From NCBI GenBank assembly GCA_963691815.1, contig OY829650.1, positions 9,041,027 through 9,105,026 on the forward strand: DNA of 64,000 bases, read 5' to 3'. The DNA comes from Echiichthys vipera. Taxonomy: Eukaryota; Chordata; Actinopteri; Perciformes; Trachinidae. Below are positions 11,914 to 24,329 of the stretch, piece after piece. A program made the position numbers and the translations under genes. Below the pieces are notes generated by a model, which saw only the letters and a list, made by a program, of their open reading frames with translations, was not told the origin of the DNA and ran no database searches. How positions within the stretch are numbered: the first letter of the stretch is position 1; every line of letters starts with the position of its first letter.

Positions 11914-11944
11914 GTTTCACCTCTCATCCAAGAGGCTTCATCAG
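11914..11944 (-). ncRNA. Possible hammerhead ribozyme core in the Penelope-like terminal repeat
   Basis: Minus strand: CTGATGA, a 7-bp hairpin (GCCTCTT / GAGAGGT with loop GGAT, including two G-U pairs), then GAAAC. This is the hammerhead core order, and such ribozymes are known in Penelope-like terminal repeats. One extra A between CTGATGA and the stem, and no convincing helix I/III partner, make activity doubtful. Confidence 0.28.
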
Positions 11945-12213
11945 TTCATGTACGCATCTGACCAGGCTGGGACTGGTCCAAATAACTGGTGTGGAGATCC
12001 AGATATTTAACCTCTCACAAGGCCGATGATGTCACTGGGACCCTTTGTGCTCCATGTGCCAACGACCGTCATAAGAGTGGCAGTCGTTGGTGGGAAGTTG
12101 GTTTCGACTTCGTTAATGCTCTACTGGGTCATAACGACAGTCGTTGGAGTCACAGGAGGCTTTTGTGAACAGTTGCTCTTTAAGGTTAGATTGTTGAATC
12201 TCCTGGGAAGGGA

Positions 12214-12738
12214 TTAAAGGGCCGCATTGTAAATTGGAGATAAGTGGTGTCTCAGGCCTCCTCTGTTTAGTTGTGGTTTCTTTACTTTTGCATAGATGGC
12301 TTCTTTTACTCCTCTTTCAAACCATCTGTCCTCTCTGTCCAAGATTTGGACATTGTGTTCATCAAAGGAGTGGGCTTTCTCCTTGAGATGTAAGTGGACA
12401 GCAGAGTCCAAGCCTGAGGAGTTGGCTCTCCTGTGTTGGCCCATGCTTTTATGCAGTGGTTGTTTTGTTTCTCCAATGTAGAGATCTTTGCATTCCTCGT
12501 TGCATTGGACAGCATAAACCAGATTGCTTTTGTGGGTGTGTGGTGTTCTGTCCTTGGGATGTACAAGTTTTTGTCTGAGTGTGTTACTGGGTTTGAAATA
12601 CACAGGGATGCAGTGTTTGTTGAAGATCCTCCTGAGTTTCTCTGCAATCGTGGTTTGATTAAGACCACGATTGCATGCCATGTCGGCAGTGCTCTTCCAT
12701 GCCTGTGAGAGCACTGCCGACATGGCATGCTGCCACAC
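12214..12738 (-). pseudogene. Penelope-like element GIY-YIG endonuclease domain (5'-truncated)
   Basis: An open frame of 174 codons. Residues 33-174 resemble the C-terminal nuclease of teleost Penelope-like elements: the HCIPVYFKPSNTLRQKLVHP lead-in, the CNEEC and HLHLKEKAH cysteine/histidine pairs (the Penelope zinc-binding pattern), YIG at 87-89, arginines 103-104, a candidate catalytic Glu146 in ERGVKEAIY, Asn158, and LRHHLSPIYNA at the end. Residues 1-32 come from the hairpin DNA and are not part of the family. The domain nicks target DNA for retrotransposition; without the reverse transcriptase it is a relic, though its own frame has stayed open. Confidence 0.85.
12643..12730. repeat. 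Two adjoining perfect fold-back hairpins
   Basis: Hairpin 1 pairs 12643-12654 with 12664-12675 (12 bp, 9-nt loop). Hairpin 2 pairs 12673-12695 with 12708-12730 (23 bp perfect, 12-nt loop), overlapping hairpin 1 by 3 nt. They sit exactly where Penelope homology ends. Confidence 0.95.
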
Positions 12739-13018
12739 CTTGGCTCCAGGGGAAAGTGTTAATGTTTGTTTTTTAAAATAAATTTATGGAATTACTGTGT
12801 CAATTTGTATTGATAATTCTATTATTTAATATATATAAATGAACTACAAATGAAAATCAGAACAACACAATCGATTTCTCTAGATATTATTTTTCGCAAC
12901 ACTTGTTTCCCCCCTCCATATCTTGAAATGTGGTATCTCCTGACAAGAAGACGGAGGTCAGAGCTGGGTCATTATTGTTATCACGTTTGTTTGTTTTTTG
13001 CTAAGATAATTAACTAAA

Positions 13019-14310
13019 ATGAAAAGGAAGCAGAGAACTTAATCTATTTTTAATTTTTTTAAAAAGGCATGTGAGGGGTCCAATGTTGCCCCAGCAGCAG
13101 AGGGAGGAGCACCAGGTATTGAAGGTGGGATTCAGGCTGTTAAAGTAGGCTGTTAGCCACTCCAGCACCTGCGCCAGGGATGCAGATGCTAAAGGGAAGA
13201 CGGAGACTACATGCATGGAGGCTGAGAACTCGTCCACACCGAGTCTGAGTCCCCACCAATTTCTCGGATTGAAATAGCTGGATCAGACTTGGACAGCAAT
13301 AAGGAAGGTCAAGGCCCGGTTGAGGGCGTTGGTGCCAGTACAGCTACAGCAGTAGCAGCCTCTGGGTCAACTGGAGCAGAGAAGAGGGTTATTAGTGGAT
13401 CTTAAGCAGACGGACTCAGGCGTCCTAATTTGACCCACTTCCCAACTAGAAATGGAAGACGCTTTAATGTCAGTGTGTATCAGGAATATGACTGGGTTGA
13501 ATATTCTATGCAAGAAGATGCAGTTTATTGCTTTGCATGCCGTCATTTTGGAGGAGCCTCAACTTTAACAGGTGACAGGCATGGGCTGCGTGTGTTCATA
13601 GACACTGGATACACATGTTGGAAGAACATGAAAAAAAATCTCCAGGATCATCAAGGGAGCAGTAGACACAATTGTGCTGCAATTGCATGGTCTAACTTTA
13701 AGGCTGTGATCAGTGGACATAAAGAATCCATCCCATGTCGGATTGAGGCAAACAGGACAAATGAGGTGCAGGAGAACTGCGCTCATGTCAAATCCTTGTT
13801 CAAAATCACGTTGTTTCTGGGAAGACAGGCCCTCCCTCTCCCTGGCCACAACGAGAGAGATGAGGCTGAAAATAAAGGACATTTTTTTTAACTTTTGTAC
13901 GTTACTGCAACAGATGACAAGAATGTGAAAAGCAAACATGTATGCAGGTATGCACACTGTTCTTCCCCAGAAGCCCAGAATGATATGGTGAGAGTTATTG
14001 GGGAAAAGATCAGAAATATAATCATAAGTGAAGCACAGTACTTTTTAGTTTTAGCGGATGAAACGAAAGACCTTGCTAAGAAGGAGCAGCTGGCCATTTT
14101 GATCCGTTATGTACATGACGGGATTATAAAGGAAAGAGCCATTGGAAAATATCACATGAAGGACCTGAGAGCTGAATTCCTGGCCCAGCAAATAATAAAG
14201 GAATTATCAAGTTTAGATATTCAGCTGTGTGTAGTGGCTGTTGAGCCTGCTGTCGTAAAATCACTGGACCCAGATGAACTTGTCAATGACAGCGTTATCC
14301 ACTGATGGAT
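13019..14310 (+). pseudogene. hAT-type transposase relic (ZMYM1-like, TTF zinc finger and DUF4371)
   Basis: A broken coding region starts MKRKQRT at 13019 and continues through stops and frame changes. 13430-13891 encodes a TTF-type zinc-finger block (EDAVYCFACRHFGGAS, LQDHQGSSRHNCAAIAW). 13895-14305 encodes the start of the DUF4371/RNase H-like part (ISEAQYFLVLADETKDLAKK, EQLAILIRYVHDG). This layout is that of fish hAT transposases annotated as zinc finger MYM-type protein 1-like. At least one stop (about 13040) and a frame break near 13890 disable it, and the C-terminal half is missing. No terminal repeats were found. Confidence 0.82.
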
Positions 14311-14549
14311 TCATTCTGAAAGTTCATCATAAGGAAAGATACATTACCCGAACAGCTTATCAATCTGTTTTAAAAAATATGATTTCTCTTTCTCTCTCTT
14401 CTCTTTTAACATATACGTTATATTCACATTACTATAAATATTATTATAGTTACTGTTAGGCTTTGCTTGCATCTCTGGAAGTGTGTCTGTCTGTCTCTCT
14501 CTGTCCATCTGTGTGTCTTTTCTCTCTTTCTCTCTCCTTTTCTTCCTCC

Positions 14550-14780
14550 CCAACCGGTCAAGACAGATGGCCGTCCTCCACAGAGCTGGGTCTGTCTGAC
14601 GTTCCTGCCTGTTATAGGGAAGGTTTTCGTTGCCACCGTACTCTACAGAGGAATTGTTGGGTCTATGTAAATCATAAATAAGTCATTCAGTGTGGTCTTT
14701 ACCTACTCTGTAAAGTGTCCTGAGATAACTTTTGTTATGATTCGACACTATAAATAAAATTGAATTGAATTGAATTGAAT
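14550..14780 (+). mobile_element. Teleost LINE-type 3' tail ending in (TTGAA)n
   Basis: Carries the stock fish repeat text: AGACAGATGGCCGTCCTCC, GGAATTGTTGGGTCT, GTAAAGTGTCCTGAGATAAC and ACTATAAATAAAATTGAATT, ending in a short TTGAA run. I take it as the 3' end of an L2/Maui-type LINE; the class is inferred from memory of similar repeats. Confidence 0.65.
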
Positions 14781-15423
14781 TTTCTCTTTTTTCCTCCCTC
14801 CCTCCCTCTCCTCTTTGCATTTGGACTTTAACAGTTTTAAGTTGACCTTGTATGTTCACGTGATATTGTTGCAATTTCATACTGAATGAAGTGAACAGAA
14901 TGAGTGAAATTGTTTGTCAGAAAGGCTATTGCTGCTCTTTAACCCTGCCGCTTGCTATCCATGGTGCTGAAAACGGATGCATTACCGCGCATTTGACTGA
15001 ATTGATTGATTAACGTGCGTAGTTAAGTGTTTGTGTCCATAGTTATGTTAGCGGGATTTGAGTAAGACAGCATTTGAAAAAGCTCAAATTTTCCTAACCA
15101 CACAGATAAGCTACATAGCAGACTTGTGTTATGATTATCTGCCGGGCAAGTATATTGATTGATACTGAAGATAAGTCATGTGACTAACCTTGCCATACCT
15201 TAGCTTTGGCTAAATTGACGCCACTGGCTGCATGCAGTGATGAAGCAGAGAGAAGCTGCACACAGACACGCTACCCTGCTGTTGCAATACGTGCATAAAG
15301 TACCAATACTAATAAACGTGAAAAAGTATTGTTTTTAATGGCTGGGTACTGCGTTACTTTTCTAGTATCGGTTTACCGTGCAACAATAAGAAGTACCTTG
15401 TTTATTTAAAAAGGAATGCTAGT
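14781..15423. other. No gene recognised
   Basis: Pyrimidine-rich just after the LINE tail, then ordinary AT-rich sequence. Nothing supportable. Confidence 0.6.
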
Positions 15424-15634
<211 letters not shown>

Positions 15635-15643
15635 ATATATATA

Positions 15644-15769
15644 CATTATGCGCACATTTGTCATCATGCAAATGAAAACCCCAAGTACACATGCAGGAGC
15701 AGAGCTATAAAGAGGCATAAAATACAAATGTGTAGTTTTCTCAGTTGCCCCAGGACTGTTTGTATTGCA
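15644..15769 (-). repeat. Inverted duplication, copy 1 (partner 17614-17739)
   Basis: 126 bp that are the reverse complement of 17614-17739 with about three mismatches (for example GCGCAC for GTGCAC). Homology ends at TGCA, where copy 1 jumps to a stretch of its own complement. Confidence 0.9.
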
Positions 15770-15783
15770 TGTGTACTTGGGGT

Positions 15784-15789
<6 letters not shown>
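15672..15789. repeat. 24-bp perfect inverted repeat inside copy 1
   Basis: 15672-15695 is exactly the reverse complement of 15766-15789, with a 70-nt spacer. The right arm is absent from the equivalent place in the 17.6-kb copy. Confidence 0.95.
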
Positions 15790-15834
<45 letters not shown>

Positions 15835-16060
15835 GGGGTGGGAATCTTTGGGTGCCTTTCAATTTGATTACAATTTCCTGGTGTCACGATTCGATTCAAA
15901 GCGACTCTCGATTCAACATCCATTTTTGAATTAGTACATGCTTCAGGATCTACTCCAGTCCTAGTTGTGACATGACAACATTATATTATTCTTTATTTAA
16001 AAAAAAAAAAGGCTGCTATAATGTAAACACACAAAAACAAATCTATAACCAAATGTAATT
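15835..16060 (+). mobile_element. hAT-like MITE, 5' end fragment
   Basis: Begins AGGGGTGGGAATCTTTGGG and continues with degenerate CGATTCGATTCAAAG and CTCGATTCAAC motifs, the usual opening of teleost hAT-like non-autonomous elements. No matching right end was found. Confidence 0.55.
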
Positions 16061-16093
16061 TTGCTATGCTTAACTTCCACAATTTTTTGTATA

Positions 16094-16440
16094 CAAACAT
16101 CCCTATGTTCCCCGGTCGCATAAACCTATATACCTTTGCTGATTTAATACAGCATTTTGTTATGGTTAGGGGTTACGGTTAGGGTCAGGGTTATAGGGTA
16201 GTTTTGGGGTCTACTAATAACAGACCGGAGAACATCGAACTCTTTCTGTAAAAATTGGGGAACATCAGACCTTTTTTCAAAATAAGGGTCCGATGTTCCC
16301 CGGTCACAATCAAAGTGGGGAACATAGGACTTTTTTGGGAAAAGCAGGGGACATTAAACCTTTTATAAAAAAAAGGGTCCTATGTTCCACGGTTACATAC
16401 AAAGCGGGAAACATGAAACCCGGGGATCATAGGTACGCTC
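16094..16440. repeat. Array of alternating inverted GGGAACAT motifs with degenerate TTAGGG stretch
   Basis: GGGGAACAT-AGACC and its complement GGTCC-ATGTTCCCC alternate several times (TTCCCCGGTC at about 16109, GGGGAACATC 16257, ATGTTCCCCGGTC 16293, GGGGAACATAGG 16316, CCTATGTTCCACGG 16378). At 16160-16200 there is a run of imperfect TTAGGG-like units. It looks like a foldback-type repetitive element of unknown class. Confidence 0.6.
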
Positions 16441-16446
16441 CCGATA

Positions 16447-16735
16447 AAATTATTGCTGGAGCCGATTCCAGCTGACATTGGGCGTGAGGTGGGGTACACC
16501 CTGGACAGGACACCAGTCTATCGCAGGGCACATACAGACAACCATTCACATTCACACCTGCGGGCTATTTAGAGTCATCAATTAACCCAAGACATGCATG
16601 TCTTTGGACTGTGGGAGGAAACCGGAGAACCCGGAGAACATGCAAACTCCACACAGAAGGGCCCCAGCTGGGATTCAAACCAGGAACCCTGCTGTGAGGC
16701 GACCTAACCACCAAACCACCATGCTGTCCCCAAAT
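16447..16735 (+). mobile_element. Teleost LINE-like interspersed repeat (3' end type)
   Basis: Contains the widespread fish repeat phrases GGGGTACACCCTGGACAGG, CAGTCTATCGCAGGGCACA, GACATGCATGTCTTTGGACT, GTGGGAGGAAACCGGAGAAC and AACATGCAAACTCCACACAG. Probably an RTE/Expander-type LINE 3' region; the family name is from memory. Confidence 0.75.
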
Positions 16736-17613
16736 ACAGCATAAATATATTGAAATTCATTGTGGCATTGTTCCAGGCAGTATAATACTAAATTACACTT
16801 TTTTTTTCAAATGTGCATTCAAACTTACTATGTTCTTTTTTTGTCTTTTTTTTTCATCACATTCTATTCATATTCCAGTTTATGTTATTTTTCCTTTAGT
16901 ATCTTGTGCTATTTTTGTCCACATAGGTCTCCTTGAAAATTAGATTGTAATGTCAATGGGATTTACCCAATTAAATAAAGGTTAATGTTGCCTAACATGC
17001 AGTGTCTATGGGGGTTATAGGAGTCTGTGTCAGTGGGGGTCCCGGGTCTTGTTGATGACTCCTGTTTACAGTATACAATATGTTTATTAAGGGCACTTGA
17101 AAAGATATAATATATCTGAACTGGATTCCCATTATCAATGTATTCCAAGTATGTCCCCAGTATCTTGTACAATCTGTGTGCATCAGTCTCTTAGTGGGTG
17201 TGCATAAGCACTGAATGTAATATTTAGTGTTTAAGATTGACAAGAAGCATAATGTACAGCTGATTCCTGTATTTATTACCAGCTATCTTGTTTTTGATGT
17301 GCAACAATGTAACTAAAAGTTTCATTGAGCACACAACACAATATGGTCTCATTTACCAGCTTCAAAGGAACAAAGTTACTTCTTCACCCAGCGCTCACCC
17401 ACTCGGTATTTACCAGCTGAATTGTCCTTATTTGTCTGGGTTGATACATAATTATCATATCATTTAATATGAGCAAAATCATTAAAACAGTTGGATGATT
17501 AGCCTCTGGTCTGTTCCATGGCTATCTTACTTGGTCAGAAGACGAGTGCAATGGAGAAAACAGGCTTTTTTAATGAGAACTTTGAGGTCCAAAGATACAC
17601 TCAATTTTTGTTT
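16736..17613. other. No gene recognised
   Basis: AT-rich single-copy-looking DNA between two repeats. Nothing supportable. Confidence 0.6.
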
Positions 17614-17739
17614 TGCAATACAAACAGTCCTGGGGCAACTGAGAAAACTACATATTTGTATTTTATGCATCTTTATAGCTCTGCTCCTGCATGTGTACTT
17701 GGGGTTTTCATTTGCATGATGACAAATGTGCACATAATG
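17614..17739 (+). repeat. Inverted duplication, copy 2 (partner 15644-15769)
   Basis: Runs from TGCAATACAAACAG to GTGCACATAATG. This copy has normal flanks on both sides, so it is probably the source and the 15.6-kb copy the product. Confidence 0.88.
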
Positions 17740-19429
17740 TTGTTGCATCCTCAACATGGAAAAAACAAATGAAATGTGATAAATATGAGCCGACATTGGG
17801 CTTTCAATTTCCTCTAGCTTTTAATTCAATATCAGTAATTGCACAAAATAAATGTGCAGTCATTAAAAAACTAACTTTAATTCTAGCACTTATTTTGTTT
17901 CATCGGTTAATGTAGACAAAGTGAACTTAAATTACTTTTTTATTTTATGTCACTGTGTATAAAGCAATTATTGTACCGTTTACATAGCACAGAGTCTCAG
18001 TGACCAAGGACTCACTTAATGATTGTTATCCACATTGAAGAGTTGAAAAGTGCACAGCCAGTATCCTGAAATAGTGCGGAAGATAAGGCAAAGAACAGTC
18101 TTTTTAATCTTTTAGAAAGCTTATTTCTAGTTTATACCATACTAGTTTATAATTAGTGTGAACTGAAGTGTGTGGGTGTTTACATTTGATTGAGCCTTTG
18201 GGCTTTACCTAAACCACTTTTGGGCGAGAAAAAAATTGGAAATCAACCCACCCTTTTATTTATCATTGCTTCTAAATTTGGATCAATTATAATATCCAAA
18301 ACATCAGAAGCCATAGGTTCAGAAGAGAATCAATACACTTGCTTCCATTGAAATAGTAACATGTCTTCTGCTACACTCAGGTCGCTTCTGCTTTTGTATA
18401 CAGTGCCCTTTAGAATAAACCCCTTCATTCAACATGTATGTCATTGTTTATTTCTGTATGTGTACTGACTATTTTCTTATCTCTAACCAATCCTCTATTG
18501 TAAAGATAGCATGCATGTTTATCCCTTTATTATAATTTTGCACCTCACCAAATGCCATTTGACCCATGCCCAACTTTTAGTTGTAAAACACCAGACTCAT
18601 TCCCGCTCATTCTTTCCACCTTGATTTATGTGGGTCAACAGAAAACTGCTCGCTCACTAGAGGCAGGGCACTGGAGAGTTGAGGATGACAGTTCTGGGCT
18701 GATCCATAACCACTTTACCCCTGGCTTAATTACCATCTCCCTTCAGTAACATGCAACACTCTTTCCTTCAAACGCAATCTTGCACTAACTTCTCAACCTG
18801 GTTGCAGCAGGAGCAACACTTCTGTTTCTCTTTTCATTTACAATCCCCACCCCTCTGAGGCCCCTGGTGGCACACACCTGCATGCATAACAACAACAATT
18901 AGAGAGTGATCATGATGATCAGTGGTGATGAATTCAGCTTTGAGTTTTTCCCATTGGGATTTGGTGGTAGTGCAGAAGGAGATGCAGCAGCGTTGGAAGC
19001 ATGCCTGTCTTGCTATGATGCCACGTGTCATTTTTTGACAAGTCTTAGGGATAAAGAAAGCCGGCATAAAGCTTTAAATCAAATTGGTCACACAGCCTTG
19101 CCAATCACTGTGGACAACATATGCAAGCTCACAACCAAGGTGAAGCTGCTGTTACGTGTCTTGGTGGTAAGCAATCTCCCTGTGCTCTAAAATGGAAATG
19201 AAACTGTTTCACACCCACAGCTATTGAGGAAGGGATTTACGTGGGCCGAGGTACAACTATACTCGATCACCACTGTGGGAGAAGCTTTAGCTTTGCCCTT
19301 CTTCAAAGTAAGATTTACAAAAAGGAAATGCTTGGCTAGGTTATTCAAAAGAAGCTCCTGATGGTGGGAAGACAAAAGGTACTTCACACTATCCTCCCTG
19401 GGGCACACGTACGCCAAAGCTCCACTTGT
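17740..19429. other. No gene recognised
   Basis: Ordinary AT-rich DNA. The plus-strand open frame at 18906-19190 has no recognisable domain. Confidence 0.6.
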
Positions 19430-19736
19430 CCGCTTTACTCCTCATTCTAAGTACATGCCCCCCCCCCAATAGTGCACTGCACTCTCTCCTGCTCCTGTCT
19501 CTCTTGCTCAATCTTTTACCTTTTCTTTTTTATCTAAATTTTCTCTGTACCGTGCCAAATTTCTCCCCCCTAATTTCACTTGTCTCCTCTCCGTTCACCC
19601 CACTGTCTCTCTTGCTCTGCTTTTGCTTCGCTTTCTCCTTTACTTTCTTGTCCCCCCTCTCACCTTCTCTTTCTTGCCTCTTGCTTTTCTGTCTACGTGC
19701 ACCCCCCCCCCCCCCCCCCCAAACGCCTCTTGCCAC
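19430..19736 (+). repeat. Pyrimidine-rich tract with poly(C) runs
   Basis: About 300 bp strongly biased to C and T on the plus strand, with C runs near 19457 and at about 19700-19720. Its open frames are compositional artefacts. Confidence 0.85.
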
Positions 19737-21229
19737 GTGTTGGGTAGCTCAGAGCTGAACCTTCTATTAACAGAAGCCAAGGCCAGATGGCAGCTCAGAG
19801 ATGGATCATATCAACTCTGAAGGTCTCTGAGTTTCAGACATTTTTTTCATTTATTCTGGGTATCTCAAAATAACTTGCACTTTACCATTTCACCTACAAA
19901 CCCAGTGTGGGACTTTACGTCAATTACCATTTTGTATCAGTTTTGGAAAGATCAGAACACGTATCTAGTGTCGCTGTCATTTATCAGTTAAAATAAAGTA
20001 CTGAAAATTTTATTCAGAAAATATTTTTCACTTACTATTTAGCTTACTGAGACAAAACCAACTTCAGGAAAGGGAGTGTTTTGTGTCAGTTTTGGACATC
20101 TCTTTTCAAAACACATTTGTTACAACAAATTCAGCTGTGTACCCTCACTAACGGCTTTCAAACTGTGATGGGTCTTGTTAACACACAGACTTCAAAACCC
20201 CCGGCTACACTATTAATTCCCTAAGGTAGCTTGTGACCGGAAAATGAGAAATGTGACATGTCTGTGAATCCCAAAAGAAGAGAAGCAGGTACAATGTATA
20301 TCCACAGGGAGAAAACCCTGCAGTTTGCCTAATGAGGCATAGCCAGACTATACACTTTGGTCAGTTCAGGAGATAAGCGTGAAATTCCCCATTAAATAAT
20401 GTGAATCTCACATTAAGAGGCCCTCCTGAGGAAAAGGGTCTGCAGTAGGGATGACAAACTTGATTAATTCACCGACCCTCCGAAAGTTTCTTTCCAAATC
20501 AAGAACTTGTTTTATGATATCGTGTGTCAAAATGCCCATTTGTCCTGTCTGTGTTCTCACTGTGTGTCTGTTTCTGTGGGTATCAGAAATAAGTGCACCA
20601 GTGCACACAGGGGGAAGGCTGACTGCCCTCAATACAAAAACAACTCATCTATTTCCTTTTTTCGTGAATCCACGTCTTTCCCTGCTGTGCATTGATGATT
20701 GTCAGGTAACATTTAAACCCTCCCCCACCACCACCACTCTCACTTTCTGTTTGCCATGCTCAGGCTTCACTCCTGCCATTTTTCCTCTTGCCTTCGTCCT
20801 TTTCGTTCACTGCCGAGAAACAAGTTCATTGTGATTCTGAATGCAGTTCCATGGCTCAATGGGTTCTGCTTGAAATGAGATTTGAGAGAGTGAGCATAAG
20901 AGAGATAGACAGAAAACCTCCAGCTGCCTCGCGTCTTGATGAATAAAAGATGGAGGCACTAGCGTCTTATAAACAACAACAGAGCATAATTAGTTCAGTT
21001 CTTTTTATTTTAGGAACACTTTATGTGACATTTCCTTTGTGTGGCTGCTTTCATCACGCACGTCCTGCCTGCTCTACATGTTGTGTGGACTTCCTCTTTT
21101 TCTTCCTTGTTAGTCAAGATTAAAGCTGGAATAATATTTGTGTCCCATGCATATTTAAATGCTGACATACATTTCTGTATACTCTCTATACTGTATACAC
21201 TTCCCCATTTTACTGTTGTCATGGCCTAA
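19737..21229. other. No gene recognised
   Basis: Nothing supportable apart from chance open frames at 20408-20834. Confidence 0.6.
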
Positions 21230-21240
21230 GTGTGTGTGTA

Positions 21241-21275
<35 letters not shown>

Positions 21276-21276
21276 T

Positions 21277-22590
21277 TGGGGTTGAATGGTTTACCGAAAA
21301 AAATATGTCCCGTTCGGTACGCATGTCACGGTTCGGTATATGAGGTGCAACTTAGCGTAAGCCTTCATGACCGCTGTCCTCTCTCGTATTCATCTCAGTG
21401 CTACGTCTCAGCGCTACGTCTCAACGCTCCGTCTCAGCGCTATGTCTCAACGCGTCAAGTCCCGGCACGCTGGGAGACTTGCTCCGCGCTCTACCCGAAG
21501 TTGCCATACTCCCTGTAGGCACATTAGGCCACAACGCTACGCACGTTCCCGATACGCACGTTCCCGCTACGCACGCTCCCGCTACGCTCTTCTTCATGGG
21601 TTTTTGAATCCTCTTGGCAGCAGCTCGCTAAGCTCCGCTCTGTTTGTTTGTTTCTGTCTGGTTAAATCTCTGGTTAAATCACCACATCAACATCTCTTTC
21701 TACTCTGCAAAAAGAAATGTTGTCACATAAAACTGCCAGTTCACCAGAGAACAGACGGAGGAGTTTTAGTTACTGTCACTGTGATGCCTGTGTTTACTCT
21801 GCAGCCATATCTGGGTGTAAAGAGGAGAAGTTGATCAAATTCCTGCTAGTCTGCATTTATGTTACGTTCATTTGTGTCAGTCCAGTTTTTGATGAATAAA
21901 CTAATGTTTCATATTTACTTGTCAGCCTGGTAAAGTAACTAGTAACTGAATTAATCAGATAAATGTAGTGGAGTAAAAAGTAGAATATTTCCACTTATTG
22001 TAGTGGAGTAGAAGTATGAAGTAGCATGTCAATAAAATACTCAACTAAAGGAGAAGAGCCTCAAACTTGTACTTCAGTCCAATAATTGAGTGAAAACCTC
22101 TGGTTCACAGGTTTGTTCATTCAACAAGGATTGTTTTTGACAAGCTTGTTGCACTTTGAGGCCTATGACCAAATTTTTACATTGATATAATAAAGACAAT
22201 ATACTGTATGTACTCCTATGTAGCTTCATTGTTTTACAATATCCATTAATGTGATGCTCATATTTTTACAGACCCTCATTTTGGATCATTTTCGTCAACC
22301 GGCCTCAATTCCAAATGAATTGAATAACCCTGATTAAGCCTATTTCAGTCAGTGCAGTGATTGCTGATTGTGGATATTTTAGTGAAAGAAAACCTATTTT
22401 CTTCATTTTCTCTAAGATTTGATAATGTATAAGTGTTTATATTCTTACCTAGAAGGCAAACAATTGTTTCCCTTTTTGCCAAATAGATATATAAACGCAT
22501 AAAGGCAGCAATGTGTCTCCTACTGTTTAAAACCTCACTAGACTTTCATTTAAGATTGTTACAGTAATCCCTAAACAAGCTGCCTATATA
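21277..22590 (+). mobile_element. Non-autonomous hAT-like element, copy 1
   Basis: Starts GGGGTTGAATGGTTTACC with CGGTTCGGTA-type subterminal motifs, then about 1.0 kb homologous in inverse orientation to 24390-25428. Shared landmarks are GTGTCAGTCCAGTTTTTGAT, TCAGCCTGGTAAAGTAACTA and CTCTGGTTCACAGGTTTGTT. Its 3' end has been replaced by a (TA)n run at 22586. It encodes no transposase. Confidence 0.7.
21395..21595 (+). repeat. Two short CpG-rich tandem repeats inside the hAT-like copy 1
   Basis: About five 13-bp units of TCAGCGCTACGTC type at 21396-21460 and about four 15-bp units of GCTACGCACGTTCCC type at 21533-21592. Unusually CpG-dense for the region. Confidence 0.8.
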
Positions 22591-22609
22591 TATATATATA
22601 TATATATAA

Positions 22610-24329
<1,720 letters not shown>

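Larger units (their letters stand above)
11885..12740 (-). mobile_element. Penelope-like retrotransposon, 3' fragment
   Basis: The minus strand carries the 3' end of a Penelope-like element: a GIY-YIG endonuclease coding region (12642-12214) followed by about 330 bp of terminal non-coding sequence. That tail includes the block reading GATGAGAGGTGAAACGTCTT, common at teleost Penelope ends. The reverse transcriptase part is missing: upstream homology stops near 12642, where two fold-back hairpins begin. Dead on arrival by 5' truncation. Confidence 0.85.

Noticed and set aside
12296..12708. Plus-strand and second minus-strand frames over the Penelope fragment
   Set aside because: Shadows of the GIY-YIG frame.
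12214..12738. Homing endonuclease of a group I intron (GIY-YIG)
   Set aside because: The surrounding motifs (HCIPVYFKPSNTLRQKLVHP lead-in, CNEEC, LRHHLSP end) and flanking sequence are those of Penelope-like elements.
16160..16200. Interstitial telomere
   Set aside because: Only a handful of imperfect TTAGGG-like units; too short and degenerate to claim.
19426..19820. Leu/Ser/Pro-rich 110-codon frame
   Set aside because: Compositional artefact of the pyrimidine tract.
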